Positions 8,183 through 16,462 of a DNA stretch of 64,000 bases are shown piece by piece (the stretch's first letter is position 1; the number at the start of each line of letters is the position of its first letter). The notes under the pieces were generated by a model. It saw only the letters and a program-made list of their open reading frames with translations, was not told the DNA's origin and ran no database searches. The DNA comes from Paracoccus alkenifer. Its GTDB lineage: Bacteria; Pseudomonadota; Alphaproteobacteria; Rhodobacterales; Rhodobacteraceae. Made by a program: the position numbers and the translations under genes. The stretch covers positions 1 through 64,000 of the forward strand of contig NZ_FNXG01000007.1 in NCBI RefSeq assembly GCF_900108405.1. Reading direction: 5' to 3'.

Positions 8183-9339
8183 ACGATCTCACCTTGGCGC
8201 GGGACATCCAGAGCCTGTTCGCGGCCCACGCCGCGCAGGACGATTTCCTGCAGGCCGGCAAGCTGGAAGACACCATCGGCCTCTGCCTTTCCGGCGGGGG
8301 CTACCGTGCGATGATTTACCATGTCGGGGCCCTCATTCGCCTCAACGAGCTCGGCTTCCTGCCGCGCCTCGCGGAGGTCGCCAGCGTCTCCGGCGGCTCG
8401 ATCACCGCCGGCCTGCTGGCGCTGCGCTGGCCCGCCCTGCGCTTCAATGAGGATGGCCGCGCGGTCAATCTCGATGAGCTGTTTGTCTCGCCCCTGCTGC
8501 GTTTTGCCGGCAAGGGGATCGATATCCAGGCCGCCCTCCACGGCCTGCTGCCCGGCTGCAGCGCCGGCGACAGCCTTGTCCGCGCCTATGACCGCCATCT
8601 TTTCGAGGGGGCGTGCCTGCAGGACATCACCGATTCCCCGCGCTTCACCTTCATGGCCACAAATCTGCAAACCGGCAGCGGCTGGCGCTTCGGAAAGAGC
8701 TACGCGGCCGACTACCGCGTGGGCCTGATCGACAGGCCGGTCATTCCGCTGGCGCGCGTCGTTACGGCATCGTCGGCCTTCCCCCCGATCCTGTCGCCGG
8801 TGCGTATCGACCTGTCGGGGGAGTCCGTGCGGCCCACGGCCGGCGCCGACCTCCACCGGGCGCCCTTCACCACCACCGCCGTTCTTGCCGATGGCGGCAT
8901 CTATGACAATCTCGGCCTTGAACGCGTCTGGAAGCGGTGCCGGACCATCCTCGTTAGTAATGCTGGCCGCACGATCCCGGAAGTCGGCCACCCCACCGGG
9001 CGTTGGATAGGCCAGATGTTCCGTACCCTCAGCCTGATTCAGCAGCAGGCCGAGCACTCCCGGAGACGAATCCTGTTCGGCATGGCCAACAGAGGCCAAC
9101 GCGAGGTGGCGTACTGGAGCATCGATGCGGCGGCGGTCCACTATGCGGTGCCGGACGCTTTGCCGCTCACCTCTGAGGAGGCTATGGCTGCCGCTTCCCT
9201 GCGGACCCGCCTGAACCCGTTCTCCCTTGACGAACAGCGCCTGCTGCTCAGGGCCGGCTATGCCGGCGCTGACGCTTCTTTGCGCGCCCGCGGCCTGGCG
9301 CAGAACCAGCCGGCGGCCAGTTTCGACTTCTTGTCGTAA
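8179..9339 (+). CDS. Patatin-like phospholipase, probable effector of the operon
   Basis: A 386-aa patatin-fold acyl hydrolase. The oxyanion motif is SGGGYRAM (38-45), the nucleophile elbow is SVSGGS with Ser71, and the catalytic Asp lies in LADGGIYDNLG (Asp238), which together form the Ser-Asp dyad. No N-terminal signal peptide or transmembrane helix was seen, so it would act on the cytoplasmic face of the membrane. Its start overlaps the E2-E1-JAB stop (ATGA), indicating co-translation. Patatin phospholipases are known abortive effectors in CBASS (CapV), where a cyclic nucleotide activates membrane-lipid degradation. By analogy this is the likely killing arm of the operon. How it would be activated without a cyclase is unknown. 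Confidence 0.88.
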   Translation: MNDLTLARDIQSLFAAHAAQDDFLQAGKLEDTIGLCLSGGGYRAMIYHVGALIRLNELGFLPRLAEVASVSGGSITAGLLALRWPALRFNEDGRAVNLDELFVSPLLRFAGKGIDIQAALHGLLPGCSAGDSLVRAYDRHLFEGACLQDITDSPRFTFMATNLQTGSGWRFGKSYAADYRVGLIDRPVIPLARVVTASSAFPPILSPVRIDLSGESVRPTAGADLHRAPFTTTAVLADGGIYDNLGLERVWKRCRTILVSNAGRTIPEVGHPTGRWIGQMFRTLSLIQQQAEHSRRRILFGMANRGQREVAYWSIDAAAVHYAVPDALPLTSEEAMAAASLRTRLNPFSLDEQRLLLRAGYAGADASLRARGLAQNQPAASFDFLS

Positions 9340-9810
9340 GACGAACGATCTTGCCCAACGGCTCTGCGGTCAGATTTGCATTGATTACGGTAATCTTAGG
9401 CCTGCTTCATCTGGAATCGTCCGCCCCCTCAGTCGACGTAGTCGCACTACCACATCGCGTAATTTCTACCCGCGTGATTGATCTCTCCAAACCGACGTTG
9501 CTGCGCGGAGCACTAATGACCGTTCTCGAGACCGCCACCGTGCAACAGTACCAAGCGTTGACCCACGCTATAGGTCGCTATTGTTTTCGCTGTGGCCACA
9601 TTCATTCGACAACGACACCTATCCGAATACTCAACAACCCCACGGCACCTGCCGCCGCAGCGGGATCATCTCGGTTCGCCAGCAGCCAGCCCTGAACTGA
9701 GGCGGGGCTTAATCGTTCGGACCCGATCGCCCGCTCGAAGCTCTGCGAATTCCGACGAAGCCGGCCATGCATTCCGAAACGAAGCCGGCCACTTTGGGGT
9801 CTGAACCCTA
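9340..9810. other. Gene-poor segment between the patatin gene and the IS5-type element
   Basis: I see no convincing gene in these ~470 bases. Short open frames here have poor composition and no motif. A short direct repeat, GAAGCCGGCCA, occurs twice at about 9757-9791, just before the insertion sequence. The segment may be decayed DNA or the downstream flank of the defence island. Confidence 0.5.
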
Positions 9811-10663
9811 GGGTCAGGACCCATTGATTTCAGCCGCGCGGCATGATTCAGGCTCCGCAAGGAGGCTGGATCATGAGCAACCTTTTCTGGCTGACGGATG
9901 CGCAGATGGCCCGCCTTCAGCCGTTTTTCCCGAAGAGCCACGGCAAGCCGCGCGTCGATGACCGGCGTGTTCTCAGCGGCATTATCTTCATCAATCGCAA
10001 TGGCTTGCGGTGGTGCGATGCGCCCAAGGAGTATGGTCCACCGAAGACCCTCTATAATCGTTGGAAGCGCTGGGGCGAGAAAGGCGTCTTCGCCCGGATG
10101 ATGGAAGGCCTGGCCTCCGAGGCGGCCGTTCCGAAGACGGTGATGATAGACGCGACCTATCTGAAGGCGCATCGCACGGCCTCCAGCCTGCGGGCGAAAA
10201 AAGGGGGCCCGGCGACCAGAGGGGCCGCCTGATCGGCCGCACCAAAGGCGGCATGAACACCAAACTGCACGCCGTCACCGACGCTGATGGGCGGCCGATC
10301 CGGTTCTTCATGACTGCAGGTCAGGTGAGCGACTACAGCGGTGCTGCGGCCCTGTTGGGCAGCTTGCCGGCGGCAGAATGGCTGCTGGGCGACCGTGGCT
10401 ATGATGCCGATTGGTTCAGAGATGCGTTGAAAGACAAGGGGATTAAGCCCTGCATACCGGGACGGAAGTCCCGTGGAAAACCCGTCAAGTATGACAAGCG
10501 CCGCTACAAACGCCGCAACCGGATCGAGATCATGTTCGGGCGGCTGAAGGACTGGCGACGGGTCGCAACCCGTTACGACAGATGCCCGAAGGTCTTCCTC
10601 TCAGCCATCGCCCTCGCCGCAACCGTCATGTTCTGGCTATGAATCGAGAACGAGTCCTGACCC
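9811..10663 (+). mobile_element. Intact IS5-family (IS427-type) insertion sequence
   Basis: The 853-bp element has inverted ends GGGTCAGGAC (9811-9820) and GTCCTGACCC (10654-10663), flanked on both sides by a TA duplication within CCTAGG-like sequence. It carries one transposase expressed by frameshifting. Size, ends and target preference match the IS427 subgroup of IS5. It is the right-hand border of the defence-like island. Confidence 0.85.
9873..10642 (+). CDS. IS5/IS427-type DDE transposase, made by -1 frameshift
   Basis: The first frame starts with ATG at 9873 (MSNLFWLTDAQ), after a GGAGG site, and runs to 10232. The second frame continues to 10642 and is reached by a -1 slip at the A6-G5 run (codons AAA AAA GGG G, 10197-10207). 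The first frame carries IDATYLKAH (first Asp). The second frame carries LGDRGYDAD (second Asp) and RRNRIEIMFGRLKDWRR (Glu), so the DDE triad is complete across the shift. A two-frame layout with a slippery run is normal for this subgroup, so this is read as programmed frameshifting rather than decay. Confidence 0.85.
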
Positions 10664-10702
10664 TAGGTCAATGCGGATGTTTGGTTCGAGTTCTGTCTGT
10701 GG

Positions 10703-10945
10703 TCAAGCCTGAGGTTGTATTTCGGTCTTGGTGGCTCGATTTTTGCGCATGCTCTCACCGGTCAGTTCGATGCGATAGGCATTGTGCACGAGACGGTCGA
10801 GAATGGCGTCGGCGATGGTTGGATTGCCGATAATTTCGTACCATTGGCCGACGGGACCCTGGCTGGTGACGATAGTCGAGCGCCGCTCATAGCGGTCCTC
10901 GATGATTTCGAGGACATCGCGGCGCTGATCGTCATTGAGCTTTTC
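10703..10945 (-). pseudogene. istB: IS21-family IstB helper ATPase, C-terminal fragment
   Basis: About 80 residues from LNDDQRRDVLEII to the stop match the C-terminal end of IstB, including ERRSTIVTSQ, QWYEIIGNPTIADAILDR and YRIELTGESMRK. The Walker A and B motifs of IstB are absent and the homology starts abruptly. It is therefore a remnant of an IS21-type element, probably partly replaced by neighbouring insertions. Confidence 0.8.
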
Positions 10946-10947
10946 GG

Positions 10948-11091
10948 GTCCTCGCCTATCTCGGTGGCCTGTCGGGCGATGTCCGCGAAGCTGCGGAGAT
11001 CTACGTGCGGCGAACGCCAGCGGCCATCCGGACCGCCTATCGTGGCGAGATAGAGCGTGTCTTCGGCTGGACACCGCCTGCTGACGCGTAG
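10948..11091 (+). other. Unassigned open tail next to the istB remnant
   Basis: Immediately beyond the istB scrap a plus-strand frame reads for 47 codons (VLAYLGGLSGDVREAAEIY, ending in VFGWTPPADA) to a TAG, with no start. It looks like the C-terminus of a truncated protein of unknown family. The remaining bases to 11238 hold nothing I recognise. Confidence 0.3.
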
Positions 11092-11238
11092 CGAGCGTTG
11101 TCAGGCGTCCCAAGCGATTTCTGCTGCGGGATAATCGGACCGAGCTGTGGCCGCCTGATCGCGGCCTGACCGGATGCTTGCCTGCGAAGACTGAAACGCC
11201 TTGGAGAACCGGGGATGAGGTAGCCTGCGGGATTGATA

Positions 11239-11256
11239 TTAGTAAGTAATTACTTC
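11239..11256. promoter_or_regulatory. Candidate TetR operator upstream of the lipoprotein esterase gene
   Basis: Palindrome with arms tAGTAA and TTACTt around a 4-base spacer. It has the same 7-4-7 layout as the sites at 12485, 16315 and 16416 and lies ~50 bp before the start codon at 11308. Confidence 0.6.
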
Positions 11257-11307
11257 TATTATACACCTGTACGGTTTCCGATCTCTCGAAAGGCTCCCTG
11301 ATACATC

Positions 11308-12423
11308 ATGCGCGTTCGGGCCATCCTAGTGGTGCTTCTCGTGATACCGTGGCTGGCGGCGGGTTGCGCATCTCGACCAGGTGACCGCGTCCTTGTTCCG
11401 GGACCAAATCTGCCGGAAGCAGATGTCGTGACCCTGTATGCAGCAACCAATCGGATGCGACATGAAGGATCCCCCGACGATCCGACACCCGGTTTCAGTA
11501 ATGCGCGCGCCACGACCTTGTCGGCGGCGCGCTTTTCCATCTCAGTCCCACCAGCGCACAGTGCCGGCAACATCGAATGGCCGGGGCCAGATCCGGATCC
11601 ACTGGTCGATATGACTGTCACCGCCAGACAGGACATGCCGCTGTCTGCCCTTATTGATGACGTTGCATCCGAGCCAGAACGTGCAGACGTACGAGTCTTC
11701 GTGCATGGCTACAATACAAGCTTTCAGGAGGGCCTGTTTCGCCTGGCGCAGGTCACCCATGACAGCGGCGGAGAAGGTGCGGCGATACTGTTCTCCTGGC
11801 CATCAAATGCGACCATGATGGCATATGCCGCTGATCGCGAGGCCGTAACCTACTCGCGCGACCATCTGGCGGAGTTGTTGGCAACACTGGCTCGGGACAG
11901 GCGGATCGGCCAGATTACAGTGCTGGGCCACTCGATGGGCGGGTGGTTGGTGATGGAGACACTGCGCCAGTTGCGGTTGACCGGGGATGACCCCACCCTT
12001 CGCCGACTACAGGTCGTTCTGGCCGCGCCGGATATTGATGTAGACGTATTCCGGGCTCAGCTCGGTGTTATAGGGCCGCTGAACCCACCCTTGACGGTGC
12101 TGGTTGCCCCAGATGATCGGGCACTACGAATCTCGGCGCGGCTGAACGCCGGACAGACGCGGGTTGGGGCGTTGAATGTAGCGGACCCGCAGATTACGGC
12201 TGCCGCTGAAGCTTATAGCGTAGCCCTGATTGATGTTGGCGATATCCGATCCCCGGACGTGCAAGGTCACAGCCGGTACGCAATGCTTGCTGCGCTCTAT
12301 TCAAGCATGCGTCAGCGACCGGGTCAGGCAATATCGGATGCCGGCGCATTTGTGCTGGAACGGACTGGCGCGGCGGCCGCGAGCCCCTTCATCCTCATCG
12401 CCGGCGGATTGGCGGACAACTGA
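11308..12423 (+). CDS. Lipoprotein alpha/beta-hydrolase (DUF900-type esterase/lipase)
   Basis: A 371-aa protein with a lipoprotein signal peptide: a basic start, a hydrophobic core and lipobox LAAG-C20, so the mature protein should be membrane-anchored in the periplasm. The core VRVFVHGYNTSFQEGL and the nucleophile elbow GHSMGG (Ser209) are typical of the DUF900/COG4782 alpha/beta hydrolases. APDIDVDVF and GHSRYA near the end probably hold the catalytic Asp and His. An operator-like palindrome matching that of the PHA synthase gene lies upstream. The substrate is unknown. Co-regulation with phaC suggests a role with lipid or polyester metabolism, but this is inference. Confidence 0.8.
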   Translation: MRVRAILVVLLVIPWLAAGCASRPGDRVLVPGPNLPEADVVTLYAATNRMRHEGSPDDPTPGFSNARATTLSAARFSISVPPAHSAGNIEWPGPDPDPLVDMTVTARQDMPLSALIDDVASEPERADVRVFVHGYNTSFQEGLFRLAQVTHDSGGEGAAILFSWPSNATMMAYAADREAVTYSRDHLAELLATLARDRRIGQITVLGHSMGGWLVMETLRQLRLTGDDPTLRRLQVVLAAPDIDVDVFRAQLGVIGPLNPPLTVLVAPDDRALRISARLNAGQTRVGALNVADPQITAAAEAYSVALIDVGDIRSPDVQGHSRYAMLAALYSSMRQRPGQAISDAGAFVLERTGAAAASPFILIAGGLADN

Positions 12424-12484
12424 CGGTGTGAGCAGCCGGTCGGTTAAGCGGCTCACTTGTGATGGTTGCGTTCACCGTACAAAG

Positions 12485-12502
12485 CAAGTAATAACTTACT
12501 TG
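12485..12502. promoter_or_regulatory. Candidate TetR operator overlapping the phaC translation-start region
   Basis: Perfect palindrome CAAGTAA-TAAC-TTACTTG. It ends 1 base before an ATG at 12504. Because an operator at that position is more likely upstream of the real start, the ATG at 12522 is preferred for phaC. Confidence 0.7.
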
Positions 12503-12521
12503 TATGAAGGTGGATGCGACC

Positions 12522-14297
12522 ATGAGTGATTCTCCCGCAACCGGCGCTCCTGCAACCGCAAGCGAAAGTGAACTGCGGGTCGCCGACCCGCTCGATCAAC
12601 TGGCACATACGACACTTGCCCGCGCCACACGCGGACTATCGCCTGCGGCTGCGCAGCTTGCGTGGCATGACTGGGCGCTTCATCTGGCGATCTCGCCGGG
12701 CAAGCGGCGAAGATTGCTATACGAGGCATTCGACGAGCAGCGGCGGCTTCTGAACTACGCATTGCGTGCGGCTGCCTGCCCCGACTGCTCCAACTGCGTT
12801 GAGCCTTTGGAACAGGACCGCCGCTTCGAGGGCGAAGCGTGGCAAAAGTGGCCCTTCAACGTCATCCATCAGGGCTTCCTGCTGCAACAGGAATGGTGGC
12901 AATCCGCCACAACCGGGGTGCGCGGCGTCTCGCGCCAGCATGAGGATCTGGTGTCCTTTGCTGGCCGGCAATGGCTGGACATGTGGTCGCCGGTTAATTT
13001 CTTCTGGACCAATCCCGAAGTGCTGCGAAAGACCGCCGAGACCGGTGGCGCCAACCTGTTGCAGGGCGCAATGAACTGGCTGGAGGACCTGCAGGGGCTG
13101 GTTGCCGGCGATCCGCCCATCGGCAGCGAGGATTTCATTGTCGGCAAGGATGTCGGGCTAACGCCGGGCAAGGTCGTATTCCGAAACGATATGATCGAAC
13201 TGATCCAGTATGCGCCAGCAACCCCCAAGGTACATGCTGCGCCCGTGCTGATCGTGCCGTCATGGATCATGAAATACTATATCCTCGACCTCTCACCGCA
13301 TAACTCGATGGTGCGCTGGCTGGTCGATCAAGGTCACACGGTGTTCATGATCTCGTGGCGCAATCCCGGTTCGGATGACCGCGATCTGGGACTGGAGGAT
13401 TATCGCCAGCTTGGGGTGATGGCCGCACTGGCTGTTGTGGGCACCATCATGCCAGAACGCCGGGTGAATGCAGTCGGCTATTGCCTTGGCGGTACGCTGC
13501 TGGCAATCGCTGCGGCTGCCATGGCACATGACGGAGATGAACGGCTGCGCAGCATGACCCTGCTGGCGGCCGAGATCGACTTTCGCGAACCGGGCGAACT
13601 GTCGTTGTTCATCGGGGAAAGCCAGCTTGCCTTTTTGGAATCGATCATGGCCGACAAGGGCTATCTAGATGGCAGGCAGATGGCCGGGGCGTTCCAGTTG
13701 CTCAACTCGCAGGATCTGATCTGGTCGCGGCGCATGAAGGCATATCTGCTGGGCGAACGGCAAGAGTTGTTCGACCTGATGGCTTGGAACACCGACACCA
13801 CCCGTATGCCGGCGCGGATGCACAGCGAGTATCTGCGTAAGCTTTATCTCGACAATGACTTTGCCGAGGGGCGCTATCTGGTCGATGATCGCCCGGCGGT
13901 GCCCAGCGACATCCGACTGCCGGTCTTTGCCGTCGGCACGGTGCGCGACCATGTGGCGCCGTGGAAGACCGTTTATAAGGTCCACCGCCTTATCGGCGGC
14001 GCCGATGTCACCTTTGCCCTGACCAGCGGCGGCCACAATGCCGGCGTGGTTAGTGAACCGGGCCGCAAGAACCGAAGCTTCCAGATCGCCACCCGCATTC
14101 ATGGCCAGCGGTTCACCGACCCCGACAAATGGCGCGAGGAAACGCCGGTGCAGCAGGGCTCTTGGTGGCCGGCATGGGGCGATTGGCTGGCAGCGCAGTC
14201 GCCCGAAGAACAGGTCGCCCCGCCGGTCATGGGCGCGGCAAAGGTGGGTCTTGCGCCGCTTGCCGACGCGCCCGGCACCTATGTGCTGGAGAGATAA
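12522..14297 (+). CDS. phaC: Class I poly(3-hydroxyalkanoate) synthase
   Basis: A 591-aa enzyme polymerising hydroxyacyl-CoA into PHA at the granule surface. The lipase-box-like motif is GYCLGG with nucleophile Cys321. The other triad residues lie in VRDHVAPWK (Asp476) and SGGHNAG (His505). PSWIMKYYILDLSPHNS and AWNTDTTRMPARMHSEYLR are also characteristic of PhaC. The length fits class I. The start at 12522 is chosen because a GAAGGTGG site precedes it, and the upstream in-frame ATG at 12504 abuts an operator palindrome. A phasin-like gene follows. This appears to be an accessory copy on a mobile element. Confidence 0.92.
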   Translation: MSDSPATGAPATASESELRVADPLDQLAHTTLARATRGLSPAAAQLAWHDWALHLAISPGKRRRLLYEAFDEQRRLLNYALRAAACPDCSNCVEPLEQDRRFEGEAWQKWPFNVIHQGFLLQQEWWQSATTGVRGVSRQHEDLVSFAGRQWLDMWSPVNFFWTNPEVLRKTAETGGANLLQGAMNWLEDLQGLVAGDPPIGSEDFIVGKDVGLTPGKVVFRNDMIELIQYAPATPKVHAAPVLIVPSWIMKYYILDLSPHNSMVRWLVDQGHTVFMISWRNPGSDDRDLGLEDYRQLGVMAALAVVGTIMPERRVNAVGYCLGGTLLAIAAAAMAHDGDERLRSMTLLAAEIDFREPGELSLFIGESQLAFLESIMADKGYLDGRQMAGAFQLLNSQDLIWSRRMKAYLLGERQELFDLMAWNTDTTRMPARMHSEYLRKLYLDNDFAEGRYLVDDRPAVPSDIRLPVFAVGTVRDHVAPWKTVYKVHRLIGGADVTFALTSGGHNAGVVSEPGRKNRSFQIATRIHGQRFTDPDKWREETPVQQGSWWPAWGDWLAAQSPEEQVAPPVMGAAKVGLAPLADAPGTYVLER

Positions 14298-14376
14298 TCG
14301 CAGCGATCAAACGACGCGGCAGCCCAAAGCGCATCAAAGGACAGAAACGACCGTACCCTGCTACAAGGAGTTTGCA

Positions 14377-14736
14377 ATGAATATCGAGATGCTCCCCCTT
14401 AGCCTGTACAGGGCGAACTCAGAGTTGATGCTTCGCATACTGAACCTGTCACAGGATTACCGTCATCGCGGACTCGAGATAGCATGCCGCTACCATGAGG
14501 ATATTATCGTCAAAACCAGGGCAGAACTTTCCCGGCTCTCACAGCAAACCGCACCTGAGATGTCTTTCAGCTTGCCGGCCGAAATCTTTATGCAATTGAC
14601 TGGCGCCAGCATGAGCGGGGCGCTTGCCACGGGAACACCGCTGATCGCGGCGCAGACTACCCTCATCCAGGGACTGCAAGAGGCGGTTCAAGACTGGCAA
14701 ACGGCGGTCGGGCAACGCGCGTTGCCCGATTCCTGA
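14377..14736 (+). CDS. Phasin-like granule protein
   Basis: A 119-aa protein with an AAGGAG site before the ATG. It is largely helical and amphipathic (LYRANSELMLRILNLSQDYR; LIQGLQEAVQDWQTAV), with no signal peptide or membrane span. Its position 79 bases after phaC and its helix-rich make-up fit a phasin, a protein coating PHA granules. The family match is by context and composition only. Confidence 0.6.
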   Translation: MNIEMLPLSLYRANSELMLRILNLSQDYRHRGLEIACRYHEDIIVKTRAELSRLSQQTAPEMSFSLPAEIFMQLTGASMSGALATGTPLIAAQTTLIQGLQEAVQDWQTAVGQRALPDS

Positions 14737-14837
14737 GCCGTCACGTCGATGTTGGAACATGGCGGGCGGTGGGGCGCCTTCGATGCCGGACCCGGCGCCC
14801 TGCCTCCATTCGGCGAGCGTGACTGCTGAAGTGCGCA

Positions 14838-15326
14838 TTAGCCTTGTGCGCGTTTCATGCGGTCCATGACGCCATCCCGAAGGAAGAACTGGTGATAGAG
14901 TGCGCCGATGATGTGCAGCACAATCAGCGCCAGAAGCGCAATCTTCGGAACATTATGGATGTCGGCAGCCGCCTGCACACCGCCGAACCATGCCAAGGCT
15001 CCGCTAATCGGCATAAGGATCATTAGCCCATAAAGCGCCAGATGCGTCAACCACGCCACCCTATTCAGCAGGCCATTGTCACCAACCATCGCTGGGCTTC
15101 TGCGTCTTGCCTCGATGCACAACCGCCATATAGAGGCAATGAGGATCGCCGCGCCGACCAGGACATGCGCCAGAATCGGCGGACTGAACGCAGGCTGAAG
15201 ACCTTCTCCGATTGCACCCCAAGCCCTCGTCATGGCGTCATTGAACAGAAATCGCCACAGGATCAGCAGGGCCATGATCCAGTGCAGTGCGATTTGTAGG
15301 CGGGAGTATCCGGCGGGCGTGTGCAT
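14838..15326 (-). CDS. Cytochrome b561-family membrane protein
   Basis: A 162-aa four-helix membrane protein. The start YSRLQIALHWIMALLIL contains the first haem-ligand His of the b561/YceJ family. Further His residues occur in ILAHVLVG, WLTHLALYG and VLHIIGALYHQFFLRDG, the latter a family hallmark. It would carry b-type haem and move electrons between the quinone pool and periplasmic partners. It is the last gene of a leftward group with two small envelope proteins, all downstream of an operator-like site at 16315. Confidence 0.88.
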   Translation of the reverse strand: MHTPAGYSRLQIALHWIMALLILWRFLFNDAMTRAWGAIGEGLQPAFSPPILAHVLVGAAILIASIWRLCIEARRRSPAMVGDNGLLNRVAWLTHLALYGLMILMPISGALAWFGGVQAAADIHNVPKIALLALIVLHIIGALYHQFFLRDGVMDRMKRAQG

Positions 15327-15448
15327 TTCAGACCTCGCGGCATGGGGGTTTGTGAAGATTGTGAATTGCGCCGGCCGGATTTCGGCATGTCGCTTCTGTC
15401 ATTGGGGGAGAGCTGGTCTCGTCCGCCAACTTCAATGTCGTGATCGGG

Positions 15449-15835
15449 TCAGATCTTTCGAGGTGTTTCCGCCCGTGGCCGGACCAGCAAGGCGGCAGCG
15501 ATCCAGAAGCCAAGGCGCAGGATCATTGCGCCCAGCGTTCGCATCTCCCATGCGCCGCCCAATAGGATATGCACGACAAAATAGCCAAACAGCATCAGCA
15601 ACACTGCGGCCAATGCACGGGCGAGGATCGGCCCGCTGCGCCATGCCATGAGGATGGCTCCTCCGGCGAGAGTATAGAAAAATCCCGACAGAAAATTGAC
15701 CCACAGCACGAGCGGCACGAAGTCGCCGGCGGCTGCACGTGCAGGGCTGCGACCGAACAGGACGCTGCCGCCCTCCGCGACGGTGGCGAGTCCGAAGGCG
15801 ATGGCGATGGCGCCGATAATCCAGTTGCGCATCAT
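15449..15835 (-). CDS. Small integral membrane protein, unknown function
   Basis: A 128-aa protein with four predicted transmembrane stretches (starting IIGAIAIAFGLATVAEGG, then LWVNFLSGFFYTLAGGAI, LAAVLLMLFGYFVVHIL, LGFWIAAALLV). I do not recognise a named family with certainty; the layout resembles DoxX-like or other small stress-membrane proteins. An AGAAGGA site precedes the double ATG. It lies between the b561 gene and the exported protein gene, all on the minus strand. Confidence 0.7.
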   Translation of the reverse strand: MMRNWIIGAIAIAFGLATVAEGGSVLFGRSPARAAAGDFVPLVLWVNFLSGFFYTLAGGAILMAWRSGPILARALAAVLLMLFGYFVVHILLGGAWEMRTLGAMILRLGFWIAAALLVRPRAETPRKI

Positions 15836-15885
15836 GTTTCATATCCTTCTGCCCGGTAGCTTTCCTCCGCGATCCGGCTACGCGT

Positions 15886-16215
15886 TCAGTTTCGCACCTG
15901 CAGCACCATGCCGGCAGAGTTGCGAAACCGCCCGCCGCCGAGATCCTCGAAACTATGGCATGAGGTTCCGGGATTTGGTCCGCCCGTCACGGTCATGCAC
16001 AGCCGGTCGCCATCGCGTTGCCAACTGCCCGTTCCGGAAAAGAATGGGGCGCGGATTGTGACCGCGCCGCTGATATCATAGCGCAATTGGACCCTCATCC
16101 CCATGCGCCGCCCGACAAGCTCTTTGCCGACGATCCGCTCAGTGATCTCGGTGGCACTCATGACGTCGGCCAGTGCGGGGTGTGCCACAACCGACAGGCT
16201 TAGAGCGGCGACCAC
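15886..16215 (-). CDS. Small exported protein, unknown function
   Basis: About 109 aa from a GTG start. The first ~17 residues form a signal-peptide core ending in HPALA-D, so the product is probably periplasmic. The frame stays open for a further ~12 codons upstream (RALIVV), so a non-ATG start a little earlier is possible and would give a more normal signal peptide. The body has SGTGSWQRDGDRLCMT and PGTSCHSFE, with two Cys that could form a disulfide. It is the first gene of the leftward b561 group. Confidence 0.6.
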   Translation of the reverse strand: MVAALSLSVVAHPALADVMSATEITERIVGKELVGRRMGMRVQLRYDISGAVTIRAPFFSGTGSWQRDGDRLCMTVTGGPNPGTSCHSFEDLGGGRFRNSAGMVLQVRN

Positions 16216-16314
16216 AATGAGGGCGCGTGGTGTGGCGTGATGCTATGAGGATTCCGATTCGACCGCACCCTCGCACTTGGCCCTTCTAGGCATGTTTCAC
16301 CCCACTCCGAGAAT

Positions 16315-16332
16315 CAAGTATGCAATTACTTC
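16315..16332. promoter_or_regulatory. Candidate TetR operator for the leftward b561 group
   Basis: CAAGTAT-GCAA-TTACTTC, the same 7-4-7 palindrome as the sites near phaC and tetR, located ~100 bp before the exported protein gene. Confidence 0.6.
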
Positions 16333-16415
16333 TTATTCTGTATCATGCAATTTCCTAGCAGGAAAGGTTCAGTATATAGGCATTTTCCATTGACCACACG
16401 CTGACGTATCCATAG

Positions 16416-16433
16416 GAAGTAATCACATACTTG
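16416..16433. promoter_or_regulatory. Candidate TetR operator upstream of tetR
   Basis: GAAGTAA-TCAC-ATACTTG, same motif, ending 29 bases before the tetR start. This position suggests autoregulation. Confidence 0.65.
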
Positions 16434-16462
16434 AATCAGCATCGCTTGCCGAAGGAAACACC

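Noticed and set aside
4773..9339. Classification as a standard type II CBASS system
   Set aside because: No CD-NTase gene is present and the E2, E1 and JAB parts are in one chain with an MBL partner. Related, but not that type as defined.
9351..9695. Possible 114-aa protein after the patatin gene
   Set aside because: No ribosome-binding site, motif or neighbour support, and the codon composition is unlike the flanking genes.
10194..10210. Frameshift as decay of the IS5-type transposase
   Set aside because: The A6-G5 run with correct -1 geometry and a complete DDE triad across the shift indicates programmed frameshifting.
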